From Fervidicella metallireducens AeB (GTDB lineage Bacteria; Bacillota; Clostridia; Clostridiales; Caloramatoraceae), in NCBI RefSeq assembly GCF_000601455.1, contig NZ_AZQP01000007.1, positions 1 to 64,000 of the forward strand: a stretch of 64,000 nt of DNA, given 5' to 3'. Shown here in pieces: positions 55,158 to 62,569 of the stretch; position 1 is the first letter of the stretch; each line of letters opens with the position of its first letter. Under the pieces are notes generated by a model. That model worked only from the letters and a program-made list of their open reading frames with translations. It had not been told where the DNA came from and did not search any database. A program made the position numbers and the translations under genes.

Positions 55158-55784
55158 TTGAAGGTTATTGGACTTACAGGAGGAATTGCTTCTGGAAAAA
55201 GTACTATTTCTAACATATTAAAAACTGAATTTCATATAGATATTATAGATGCAGATTTAATAGCCAGGGAAATAGTTAAAAAAGGATCAGATATCTTAGA
55301 TAAGATAGCTGAAGAATTCGGAAACGAGGTTATAAATTCTGATGGAAGCCTTAACAGAAAAAAATTAGGAGAGATAGTGTTCTCTGACGAATATTCACTT
55401 AATAAATTAAATAAAATTACTCATCCAGTCATAGAAAAGCATATAAAATATGAGATAGATTTAAAGGATAAATCAGGGAAAAAATTATGTGTTGTGGATG
55501 CTGCATTATTAATAGAAGCTGGTTTTTATAAATTAGTTGATTATGTCGTTTTAGTTTGTGTCAATAAAGAAACACAATTAAAAAGGCTTATGCAAAGAGA
55601 TAAAATATCTGAGAAGGAAGCCTTTAAAAGAATAAATTCACAAATGCCCTTATCAGATAAAGTTAAATATGCTGATTTTATAATCGATAACAATGGGGAT
55701 TTAGAGAATGTGAAACTGCAAACAAGAAAAATAATTAAAGATATAATGGGGTTGGAGGAATTTAGTTTTGAAGAAGGTTCTTAG
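55158..55784 (+). CDS. coaE: Dephospho-CoA kinase
   Basis: Last step of coenzyme A synthesis, phosphorylating the ribose of dephospho-CoA. The 208-aa protein begins with VIGLTGGIASGKSTISN, the P-loop typical of CoaE. DADLIAREIV and the HPVIEKHI segment follow. The start codon is TTG with AGGTGAT upstream. It lies eight bases after polA and overlaps the transglycosylase gene by 17 bases, an arrangement common in clostridia. Confidence 0.95.
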   Translation: MKVIGLTGGIASGKSTISNILKTEFHIDIIDADLIAREIVKKGSDILDKIAEEFGNEVINSDGSLNRKKLGEIVFSDEYSLNKLNKITHPVIEKHIKYEIDLKDKSGKKLCVVDAALLIEAGFYKLVDYVVLVCVNKETQLKRLMQRDKISEKEAFKRINSQMPLSDKVKYADFIIDNNGDLENVKLQTRKIIKDIMGLEEFSFEEGS

Positions 55785-56304
55785 TCTAATTGTAATATTG
55801 ATCTTTGTGTTTATTGCTATAAATTATAAGATTATTTTAAAAAATTTTTATCCTCAGCATTATAAAAAATACGTATATATGTATAGTAAAGAGTATAATT
55901 TAGATCCGAATTTAATTTTTTCCTTTATTAAAGTAGAAAGTAAATTTAATCCGTATGCAATATCAAACAAAAATGCTAGAGGTCTCATGCAAATAACGCC
56001 AAAAACCGGTAAATATATTGCTTCCCTTCTTGGTGAACAAGATTATAGCGAGGAAAAACTTTTTGAGGCTCAGACTAATATTAAATTTGGATGTTACTAT
56101 ATTTCAAAATTATATAAGGATTTCAATGGTAACATGGATTGTGTAATTGCAGCATATAATGGGGGAGAGGGGAATGTTAGAAAATGGGTTAGAAACAGCA
56201 CTGATAAAAGATTGAATATAGAAGAGATACCATTTAATGAGACAAGAAACTATGTTATAAAAATAAAGGCTAACTATAAAATGTATAAAATGATTTATAA
56301 ATAG
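55768..56304 (+). CDS. Lytic transglycosylase (SLT family)
   Basis: Cleaves the peptidoglycan glycan strand to form anhydromuramyl ends. The 178-aa protein has an N-terminal membrane or signal segment (MKKVLSLIVILIFVFIAINY) and a single SLT domain. The catalytic glutamate is in KVESKFNPYAIS near residue 53, with GLMQITPKTG and AAYNGGEGNVRKW following. The start is TTG within the coaE coding end, with GGAGG upstream. It is the last gene of the polA-coaE unit. Confidence 0.93.
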   Translation: MKKVLSLIVILIFVFIAINYKIILKNFYPQHYKKYVYMYSKEYNLDPNLIFSFIKVESKFNPYAISNKNARGLMQITPKTGKYIASLLGEQDYSEEKLFEAQTNIKFGCYYISKLYKDFNGNMDCVIAAYNGGEGNVRKWVRNSTDKRLNIEEIPFNETRNYVIKIKANYKMYKMIYK

Positions 56305-56435
56305 GGTATGTAATGGCTACATAAACGATAGGGGATTATGCTATCAAATTATTATTTTACTTTAAAGGAATTTAAATTCTTTTATAGAATAATATATTTA
56401 GTTTGAAACTACAAATGAAAAAGACAGGTGATAGT

Positions 56436-56951
56436 ATGATACCGGTACAAATCGTTAATGGGGATTTAGACATAAAAAATATAAACGTTACTGATCTTAA
56501 GAGTGTTTTAGAGTGTGTTAACCAATCAGAGGATAGCTTGAAAGCATTAGGGAGAAAAGAAGAATTTCAAATTGAGGATATTAAAGAAAGATATTTTGAA
56601 ACATTGGTAAACAGCTTAGAATATTTTTTAGGAATATATAAAAATGAAAAACTAGTTGGAATAATTAAGGGAAGGCTTGAAAATATAAATGAACCGGAGC
56701 TTTGGGTTTTATCATTTATTATAATAAAAGAATATAGAGAAGCAGGAATAGGTACTCAGGTAATAGAAGATATTGAAAATTATTTTAAAACAAAATATAG
56801 TGTTAAGCAAATTAATGCTGTTGTGATGTTTGAAAACAAAAGGGCACAGCAGTTTTGGAAGAATAATGGGTACAAGCCGACTAGGGCTGCAGACTTTTCA
56901 AATGAGGGCTCTGCTGGGAAGATGATTATCTTTGAAAAGAAGGGAGTGTAA
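56436..56951 (+). CDS. GNAT-family N-acetyltransferase
   Basis: A 171-aa acetyltransferase of the GNAT fold. The acetyl-CoA-binding segment is seen in LSFIIIKEYREAGIGTQVIEDIE near residues 90-112, and the C-terminal VMFENKRAQQFWKNNGYKPTR is typical. ATG 56436 with AGGTGAT is preferred over an earlier in-frame start at 56403. It lies three bases before the LUD-domain gene. Acceptor substrate unknown. Confidence 0.88.
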   Translation: MIPVQIVNGDLDIKNINVTDLKSVLECVNQSEDSLKALGRKEEFQIEDIKERYFETLVNSLEYFLGIYKNEKLVGIIKGRLENINEPELWVLSFIIIKEYREAGIGTQVIEDIENYFKTKYSVKQINAVVMFENKRAQQFWKNNGYKPTRAADFSNEGSAGKMIIFEKKGV

Positions 56952-56954
56952 AAA

Positions 56955-57596
56955 ATGGATAAGAATGTGTTATGGTATAGGGAAGTGCAGTTAGAAAAGA
57001 CTAAACAGGCGTTAGAGAAGAATAATTATGAAGTTTATATTGTCGAAAAAAAAGATGACGTAAATGGTATTTTAAAAGATATAATTCCAAAAAATTCAAC
57101 AGTTTCATTTGGTGGCTCAATGTCAATTATTGAAGCAGGAGCTATTGAATATCTAAGAAATAATGATTATCATCTTCTAGATAGATATAAAGAAGGATTA
57201 TCACCAGATGATATAGGCAAACTTTATAGAGAAAGTTTCTTTGCTGATTTTTATATAACAAGCAGTAATGCGATTACTGAAAATGGAGAACTTGTAAATC
57301 TTGATGGTAATGGTAATAGAGTTGCAGCTATGATTTTTGGACCTAAGAAAATAGTGATAATTGCTGGGTGGAATAAAATAGTAAAAAACCTTGATGACGC
57401 ATATGAAAGGGTTAGAAACTATGCATCACCCATTAACTCAAAAAGACTTAATAGGAAAACACCTTGTGTTCAAGTAGGAAATTGTGTAGATTGTTCTTCT
57501 GATGAAAGAATATGTACTCACTATGTAGTTACCTACAGACAAAATACAAGGGGGAGGGGTATAGTGATATTGGTCAAGGAAGATATTGGATTCTAA
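56955..57596 (+). CDS. LUD-domain protein (LutC/YkgG-like)
   Basis: A 213-aa protein of the LUD (DUF162) family, related to the LutC part of the L-lactate oxidation complex. It shows STVSFGGSMSIIEAGAIEYL, ADFYITSSNAITENGELVNLDGNGNRVAAMIFGPK-type segments, and a cysteine group (CVQVGNCVDCSSDERIC) near the end. The iron-sulfur partners lutA and lutB are absent nearby, so a role in lactate use is not established. AAGGGAG precedes the start and the gene is paired with the acetyltransferase. Confidence 0.85.
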   Translation: MDKNVLWYREVQLEKTKQALEKNNYEVYIVEKKDDVNGILKDIIPKNSTVSFGGSMSIIEAGAIEYLRNNDYHLLDRYKEGLSPDDIGKLYRESFFADFYITSSNAITENGELVNLDGNGNRVAAMIFGPKKIVIIAGWNKIVKNLDDAYERVRNYASPINSKRLNRKTPCVQVGNCVDCSSDERICTHYVVTYRQNTRGRGIVILVKEDIGF

Positions 57597-57602
57597 AATA
57601 GG

Positions 57603-57631
57603 TTGATTTTTGTGGCTTAACAAAATATAAT
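57603..57631 (+). promoter_or_regulatory. Promoter of c-di-AMP riboswitch transcript
   Basis: TTGATT (57603-57608) and perfect TATAAT (57626-57631) with 17-base spacer, about 35 bases before the riboswitch. Confidence 0.6.
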
Positions 57632-57667
57632 ATATAAATAAGTATATGTGAAATATTCACATAAAAT

Positions 57668-57776
57668 TTTAGCCGAATCCAGAGATGGTACGGAGGAACC
57701 AATGTTGGGGTGAATCTAGTAACAACTAGTAGGGAAGACCTTCTCCCGAACCGTCAGCTAACTTCGGAGGCAGGAA
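57668..57776 (+). promoter_or_regulatory. c-di-AMP riboswitch (ydaO/yuaA type)
   Basis: Conserved ydaO blocks are present in order: GCCGAATCC, GGTACGGAGGAACCA, GGGGTGAATCT, AGGGAAGACCTTCTCCCGAA, CCGTCAGCTAA and CTTCGGAGGC. The ends GCCGAA and TTCGGAGGC pair to form P1. This class binds c-di-AMP and usually switches expression off when the dinucleotide is high. Its target here, a cell-wall hydrolase, is the commonest known type. The RBS AGGAAGGGG follows directly. Confidence 0.92.
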
Positions 57777-57786
57777 GGGGAATTAC

Positions 57787-58458
57787 ATGAAAAACTACAA
57801 AAAAATCGTTCTTTCCATCGTTTTTATGTGTATGTTTGCTTTCACTTGTAGTGAGGTAACAACATATGCAGTTACAAAAAAAACATCTAAAAAAGTAGCA
57901 AAGAAAACTACATCTAAAAAAAGCTCCACTTCAAGTAAAAGTGCAGCAAAGAAAAAAACAACATCAACTAAAACAGCAAAAAAGAAGTCTTCAAAAGCTA
58001 AAAAGACAACATCAAAAAAGAAAAAAATAGTACGTTCAAAGAGTAGAGGTAGCTATATTGTAGGGCGAACTGGCAGAGTATTAGGCGATGTTAATGCTGA
58101 TGAGTTGATTTCTATTGCAAAAAGGTATATGGGAGTTCATTATGTATTTGGAGGATCATCACCTTCAGGATTTGATTGTTCAGGCTTTACAATGTTTGTT
58201 TTTGATAAAATGGGTATTAATTTACCTCATACAGCAGCTGGACAGGCAACATTAGGACAATCAGTTCCAAAATCTGAGCTCCAAAAAGGGGATTTAGTTT
58301 TCTTTGAAACTTATAAGCCAGGAATTTCACATGTTGGAATTTATATTGGAGAAGGAAAGTTTATACATGCTTCTTCAAGTAAAGGTATAACAGTAACTGC
58401 ATTATCGGAAAGTTACTATGCTGCAAGGTATGTTGGGGCAACAAGAATTATTAATTAG
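57787..58458 (+). CDS. Secreted NlpC/P60 peptidoglycan hydrolase
   Basis: Cell-wall endopeptidase of 223 aa. A signal peptide (about residues 1-29, ending CSEVTTYA) is followed by a Lys/Ser/Thr-rich, alanine-containing linker (about 30-85) likely to bind the anionic wall. The C-terminal NlpC/P60 domain has the catalytic cysteine in GFDCSGFTMFVFDKMG near residue 134, histidine in SHVGIYIGEG near 180 and FIHASSSKGI near 193. It is directly under the c-di-AMP riboswitch, so wall cutting is tied to c-di-AMP level. It has its own terminator. Confidence 0.95.
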   Translation: MKNYKKIVLSIVFMCMFAFTCSEVTTYAVTKKTSKKVAKKTTSKKSSTSSKSAAKKKTTSTKTAKKKSSKAKKTTSKKKKIVRSKSRGSYIVGRTGRVLGDVNADELISIAKRYMGVHYVFGGSSPSGFDCSGFTMFVFDKMGINLPHTAAGQATLGQSVPKSELQKGDLVFFETYKPGISHVGIYIGEGKFIHASSSKGITVTALSESYYAARYVGATRIIN

Positions 58459-58467
58459 TAATTTTTT

Positions 58468-58495
58468 AGGTTATTCCATGTGGAATAACCTTTTT
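58468..58495 (+). terminator. Terminator of NlpC/P60 gene
   Basis: Stem AGGTTATTCCA/TGGAATAACCT with a two-base loop, followed by TTTT. Confidence 0.9.
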
Positions 58496-58543
58496 CGTCA
58501 AAATTTCACTTAAACAATATATTTTGAATTATATAAAAAGTTC

Positions 58544-58572
58544 TTGAAATATGCGTTAACTGCAATTATAAT
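58544..58572 (+). promoter_or_regulatory. Sigma-A promoter of cobalamin operon
   Basis: TTGAAA (58544-58549), 17-base spacer and perfect TATAAT (58567-58572), upstream of the cobalamin riboswitch. Confidence 0.75.
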
Positions 58573-58604
58573 TTAGATAGTAATAGAATATTTGTTTTAA
58601 AAAG

Positions 58605-58795
58605 TCTACGGTACCGATATGGTTTAATAGGGAAAGCGGTGAAAATCCGCTGCAGCCCCCGCTACTGTATACGGAGACGAATCCTAACCACTGGCAATGC
58701 TGGGAAGGTAGGAGGAGAATGACCCGTCAGCCAGGAGACCTGCCTAGTCTTTAGCTAATCCTTCGGAGGGAAGGTTAACGGCATATAAGTGATTA
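58605..58795 (+). promoter_or_regulatory. Cobalamin riboswitch
   Basis: Classical B12-box elements are visible: GGGAAAGCGGTGAAAATCCGC, GCAGCCCCCGCTACTGT and GCCAGGAGACCTGCC, with the variable arms between. Binding of a cobalamin should favour the terminator at 58812-58836 and so lower expression of the cob operon downstream. The boundaries are approximate. Confidence 0.95.
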
Positions 58796-58811
58796 TGCAT
58801 AGATCATTACC

Positions 58812-58836
58812 CTCACCTTGGACGGTGAGTTTTTTT
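58812..58836 (+). terminator. Riboswitch expression-platform terminator
   Basis: CTCACC (58812-58817) pairs with GGTGAG (58824-58829), followed by seven T. It lies between the riboswitch and cobT, so it is the probable switch element. Confidence 0.85.
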
Positions 58837-58857
58837 ATGTATCAGGATATGCCTTAT

Positions 58858-58880
58858 CCCCTGCCTCCATTGGTCAGGGG
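58858..58880 (+). promoter_or_regulatory. Hairpin before cobT ribosome site
   Basis: CCCCTG (58858-58863) pairs with CAGGGG (58875-58880); the loop contains CCTCC, complementary to the cobT GGAGG at 58892-58896. It might influence translation, but this is inference. Confidence 0.4.
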
Positions 58881-58903
58881 AATTTATTTTTGGAGGAATT
58901 TGT

Positions 58904-59596
58904 ATGAATTTATTAATGAAAACCCTAAATAATATTGAGGAATTAGATAAAAAAACGATGGATCAAGCTTGGAATTACATAGATAATCTGAGTAAACCAA
59001 TTGGAAGCTTAGGAATACTTGAAGATATAGCTGCTAGAATCGCAGGTATTACAGGAAAATTACAAAATAAAATGAACAAAAAAAATATTATCATTATGTG
59101 TGCAGATAATGGAGTAGTTGATGAGGGAGTTAGTACTAATCCAAAGGAAACAACAGCAATTGTAACAAATAATTTCACAAGAAAAATAACTGGAGTTTGT
59201 GTGCTATCAGAGTTTACCAATACAGATTTGACAATTGTAGATATAGGTGTAGATGCGGATTTTGATAATCCTATGATTATAAATAAAAAAATATCCTATG
59301 GAACACAAAATATAGTTAAAGGACCAGCTATGACAAGGGAACAGGCAATAATAGCCATAGAAACAGGAATAGAAATAATAGATAACCTTGTGAAAGATGG
59401 ATATGATATCTTTGGAACTGGTGAAATGGGAATAGGAAATACCACTACAAGTGCAGCAGTTTTAAGTGCTTTATCTGGTCTTGATGCTGGCATTGTAGTT
59501 GGTAAGGGTTCAGGACTTACTAACGAGCAGTTCGAACATAAAAAAAATGTAGTTAAAAGGGCATTAGAGGTTAATAAACCAATAGGGAGGATGTGA
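58904..59596 (+). CDS. cobT: CobT, N-terminal part (frameshifted)
   Basis: Nicotinate-nucleotide:dimethylbenzimidazole phosphoribosyltransferase makes alpha-ribazole phosphate for the cobalamin lower ligand. This frame gives 230 residues with KPIGSLGILEDIAARIAGI, MCADNGVVDEGVS, FGTGEMGIGNTTTSAAVLSAL and GKGSGLTNEQFEHK, all CobT motifs. It ends prematurely at 59594-59596 after ATAGGGAGG (59582-59590). One base more, for example a fourth G, joins it to the next frame to give 355 aa, the normal length. GGAGG precedes the ATG. Confidence 0.9.
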   Translation: MNLLMKTLNNIEELDKKTMDQAWNYIDNLSKPIGSLGILEDIAARIAGITGKLQNKMNKKNIIIMCADNGVVDEGVSTNPKETTAIVTNNFTRKITGVCVLSEFTNTDLTIVDIGVDADFDNPMIINKKISYGTQNIVKGPAMTREQAIIAIETGIEIIDNLVKDGYDIFGTGEMGIGNTTTSAAVLSALSGLDAGIVVGKGSGLTNEQFEHKKNVVKRALEVNKPIGRM

Positions 59597-59970
59597 TTGA
59601 TGTAATTGCTAAGGTTGGTGGATATGATATAGCAGGTTTATGTGGATGCTTTTTAGGAGCTGCTAAAAACAGGGTTCCAATAGTAATTGATGGGTTTATT
59701 GCTTCAGCAGCAGCCCTTTGTGCATATAGATTAAATCCTCTGGCAAGGGAGTACATGTTTCCGTCACATCTTTCAGCTGAGCCTGGTGCAGTTTATATGA
59801 TGAAGGAACTTGTACTAGAGCCAATACTTAATTTAAAGATGAGACTTGGAGAAGGTTCAGGATGTCCTTTAGCATTTAATGTTATTGAGGCTGCACTATA
59901 TACCATTAATAATATGGGAACCTTTGATGATGCTTGTTTAGATAAAAATAATTATGTGGATATAAGGTGA
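59593..59970 (+). CDS. cobT: CobT, C-terminal part (-1 frame)
   Basis: The remaining 120 or so residues of CobT: VIDVIAKVGGYDIAGLCGCFLGAAKNR, RVPIVIDGFIASAAAL and the SHLSAEPGAV segment, ending with the catalytic-glutamate region (MRLGEGSGCPLA). The apparent ATG at 59593 has no suitable spacing and is probably not a real start. If the frameshift is genuine, the enzyme would be lost and the operon would need another source of the lower ligand. Confidence 0.88.
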   Translation: MIDVIAKVGGYDIAGLCGCFLGAAKNRVPIVIDGFIASAAALCAYRLNPLAREYMFPSHLSAEPGAVYMMKELVLEPILNLKMRLGEGSGCPLAFNVIEAALYTINNMGTFDDACLDKNNYVDIR

Positions 59971-59974
59971 TGTT

Positions 59975-60517
59975 ATGGCAAGGATAGTTTTAGTAACAGG
60001 TGGCGCAAGGAGTGGTAAAAGTACCTTTGCGGAATCTCAATATCTGGGTATTAAGGATGTTGTTTATATTGCAACGTCAAGAATATATGACAAGGAGATG
60101 GAAGATAGAATAAGGCTCCATAGGGAGCAACGTCCTAAAGAATGGAAAACTTTTGAGAATAACTATAATCTTGAAGAAGCAGTATGCGGCATACAAAACT
60201 ATCTTTTAGATTGTATAACTGTATTAACTTCTAATATCATGTTTGATATAACTAAGGATTATGAGAAAATTCCATTTGATAAACAAAGGGAAGTTGAAGA
60301 TACCGTTGTAAATGAAATATCAAAATTAGTAGAAGCTGTAAGAAATATAGATGGTAATCTTGTTATGGTAACAAATGAAGTAGGAGATTCAATAGTTCCT
60401 GAAAACCATGTGGCAAGGGTTTACAGGGATATTGTTGGAAGAGTAAACCAAAAAATAGCCTCCATGTGCGACGAGGTTTATATTGTAGCATGTGGATTGC
60501 CATTAAGGCTTAAATAA
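59975..60517 (+). CDS. cobU: Adenosylcobinamide kinase/guanylyltransferase
   Basis: Bifunctional enzyme that phosphorylates adenosylcobinamide and adds GMP to form AdoCbi-GDP. The 180-aa protein has the P-loop GGARSGKSTFAES at residue 8, the RIRLHREQRPKEW motif carrying the guanylylated histidine, and VTNEVGDSIVPENHVARVYRDIVG near 130. It begins four bases after cobT and overlaps cobS by one base. Confidence 0.95.
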   Translation: MARIVLVTGGARSGKSTFAESQYLGIKDVVYIATSRIYDKEMEDRIRLHREQRPKEWKTFENNYNLEEAVCGIQNYLLDCITVLTSNIMFDITKDYEKIPFDKQREVEDTVVNEISKLVEAVRNIDGNLVMVTNEVGDSIVPENHVARVYRDIVGRVNQKIASMCDEVYIVACGLPLRLK

Positions 60518-61260
60518 TGATTAAGGCTTTTATTTTAATGCTTCAGTTTTTAACAAGATTACCAATAAATATCCCAGTTGATATGGACAGCAAGACTCTT
60601 TCAAGAGGTGCATTTTTCTTCCCATTTGTAGGAGTTGTTGTTGGCTTAATATCAGGAGGAGTATATTATTTGTTTCAATTCATAAATAATGATATAGCAT
60701 CACTTTCAGCAGTTTTTACTATTATTTTTGTTACTGGTGGAATACATGTTGATGGTTTATCAGATACAGCAGACGGGTTCTTTTCGGCACGTTCTAAAGA
60801 AAGAATACTTGAAATAATGAAGGATAGCAGAGTTGGAACCTTTGGAGTGATAGCTATAATATTTGATATATTAGCCAAGTATGTGATTATAAAAAACATA
60901 CCAGCAGGATTAGTAATACCAGCATTAATATTTTCCTGTGCATTAGGAAGAACAGCATCTTCAATGCTTTTTTCTTTTGGGAAAAGTGCCAGACCAGGTG
61001 GTATGGGTGATATGTTTACTGCTAACCCTACGAAAAAGTATTTTATTTCAGCAACTATAATACTTACAGTAATAGGGTTAGTAACAGTAAGGACAATGTT
61101 CTTAATTGCTCTTGTCAGTGTTGTGATATTTGCTCTTTTGTTAATGAAATTGTCCTATAAAACAATAGATGGATTAACAGGGGATGTTTATGGAGCATGC
61201 ACTGAGCTTTGTGAAATTGTGAGCTTAACAGTATTTATGGCGGTGAGTTTATGGAGATAG
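60517..61260 (+). CDS. cobS: Cobalamin-5'-phosphate synthase
   Basis: Membrane enzyme joining AdoCbi-GDP and alpha-ribazole phosphate to form adenosylcobalamin phosphate. The 247-aa protein has multiple hydrophobic segments and the signature GGIHVDGLSDTADGFFSARSKERILEIMKDSR-type region near residue 70, with acidic metal residues. The start overlaps cobU and the end overlaps cobC by 10 bases, a tight operon. Confidence 0.95.
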   Translation: MIKAFILMLQFLTRLPINIPVDMDSKTLSRGAFFFPFVGVVVGLISGGVYYLFQFINNDIASLSAVFTIIFVTGGIHVDGLSDTADGFFSARSKERILEIMKDSRVGTFGVIAIIFDILAKYVIIKNIPAGLVIPALIFSCALGRTASSMLFSFGKSARPGGMGDMFTANPTKKYFISATIILTVIGLVTVRTMFLIALVSVVIFALLLMKLSYKTIDGLTGDVYGACTELCEIVSLTVFMAVSLWR

Positions 61261-61844
61261 TTTTTATAAGACATGGAAGAACTGAGATAAATAAAAAGGG
61301 ATGCTACCTTGGAGCAATTGATGATGAGCTTTCTTTTGAAGGAAAAAACGAAATTAAAAATTTGAATAATTACTTAAAGGAAATTGAATTTGATGCAGTT
61401 TATGTAAGTCCTTTAAAGAGGGCAAAGCAGACAATAGAACTTCTGGAAAAAAGTTATTCAATAGATGAAAGGCTCAGAGAAATAAATTTTGGGATATTTG
61501 ATGGACTTCATTATAGGGAAATAGAAAAAAAGTACCCAATAGAATATTCTTGGTGGACTAGAGATTATATAAATTATAAGATTCCAGAGGGTGAGAGCCT
61601 TTCAGAACTATTTGGCAGAGTAGAAGATTTTATTAAGGATGTAAGTTATAAACACAAACGAGTTTTAGCAGTAACCCATGGAGGGGTAATAAGATGTGCA
61701 ATGTCATTAGTATTTGGCAGTAAAGAGCATTTTTATAAGTTTCAAGTTAATCATGGAACAGTCAATATAATATCAGTAGATAATGGGTACATGTACATAA
61801 AGGCACTAAATTCATTTGGAAATTTATCAGAAGTACTAGTATGA
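61251..61844 (+). CDS. cobC: Alpha-ribazole phosphatase (histidine phosphatase family)
   Basis: Removes the phosphate from alpha-ribazole 5'-phosphate or adenosylcobalamin phosphate. The 197-aa phosphoglycerate mutase-like protein has the phosphohistidine motif FIRHGRTEIN at residue 5, LREINFGIFDG near 79 and VTHGG near 140. Position between cobS and cbiQ supports the cobalamin role; a general phosphatase is less likely. Confidence 0.93.
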   Translation: MEIVFIRHGRTEINKKGCYLGAIDDELSFEGKNEIKNLNNYLKEIEFDAVYVSPLKRAKQTIELLEKSYSIDERLREINFGIFDGLHYREIEKKYPIEYSWWTRDYINYKIPEGESLSELFGRVEDFIKDVSYKHKRVLAVTHGGVIRCAMSLVFGSKEHFYKFQVNHGTVNIISVDNGYMYIKALNSFGNLSEVLV

Positions 61845-61863
61845 TATCAAGGAAGGAAAAGAA

Positions 61864-62568
61864 ATGTTCAGAATAGTAACAGCCTATGCAAAGAACAGCA
61901 AACTGGCAAATATACATCCATATGAGAAAGCGGCCTTTTGTATAATTCCAATACTAATTATTGGATTTACAAGAAGTATTTTGATGCCAGCAATTAATAT
62001 ATTAGTTTTTATAGCACTGCATATTATATCTAAAAATCCTTTAAAACTTGTTTTAAAGTTTGTTTTAGGTATTCTTGGCTTTGCGTTAATGTCTTCAGTA
62101 ACTTTTGTATTTGATTATGGTATAGGGTATTGTTTAATAGTGCTATTAAAATGTCTTTCAGGTGGACTTGCAGTTACATATCTTGCATTTACTACACCTA
62201 TTGATGATTTGCTATATGTTATATCAAAAAATGAGAACCTCAGGGATATATGTGATATTGCAAAAAGCATGCAGAGGTTTCTCATACTTATTGAGGATGA
62301 GTTTTTTATTTTACACAGTGCAGTTAAAGCCAGAGGTGGATTTGATGATTTCAAATCAAAGGTTTTAAATTCAGGAAAGGTAGCAGGTTTGTTGTTTATT
62401 AATACATTTAGAAGATGGAAGGAAATAAAAGAAGCAATAAATAGCAGATGTTATCGAGGACATACTTGTTATTTTCATAAAAATTTTTCTAGTTCAACAA
62501 AAAGAAGATTTGCAATATTTTTATATAATTTAATTTTATTAATAATATGTGTTTACAAGGAGTGGTAG
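61864..62568 (+). CDS. cbiQ: CbiQ-like ECF transporter T component (cobalt uptake)
   Basis: Transmembrane energy-coupling subunit of an ECF-type transporter, probably for cobalt. The 234-aa protein has about five membrane segments and two Ala/Arg/Gly coupling motifs, VKARGGF near residue 158 and CYRGHTC near residue 197, which bind the ATPases. The cobalt-specific CbiM/CbiN and the ATPase CbiO are not in the window and may lie beyond it. AAGGAAAAG is upstream; it is in line with the cobalamin operon. Confidence 0.88.
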   Translation: MFRIVTAYAKNSKLANIHPYEKAAFCIIPILIIGFTRSILMPAINILVFIALHIISKNPLKLVLKFVLGILGFALMSSVTFVFDYGIGYCLIVLLKCLSGGLAVTYLAFTTPIDDLLYVISKNENLRDICDIAKSMQRFLILIEDEFFILHSAVKARGGFDDFKSKVLNSGKVAGLLFINTFRRWKEIKEAINSRCYRGHTCYFHKNFSSSTKRRFAIFLYNLILLIICVYKEW

Positions 62569-62569
62569 T

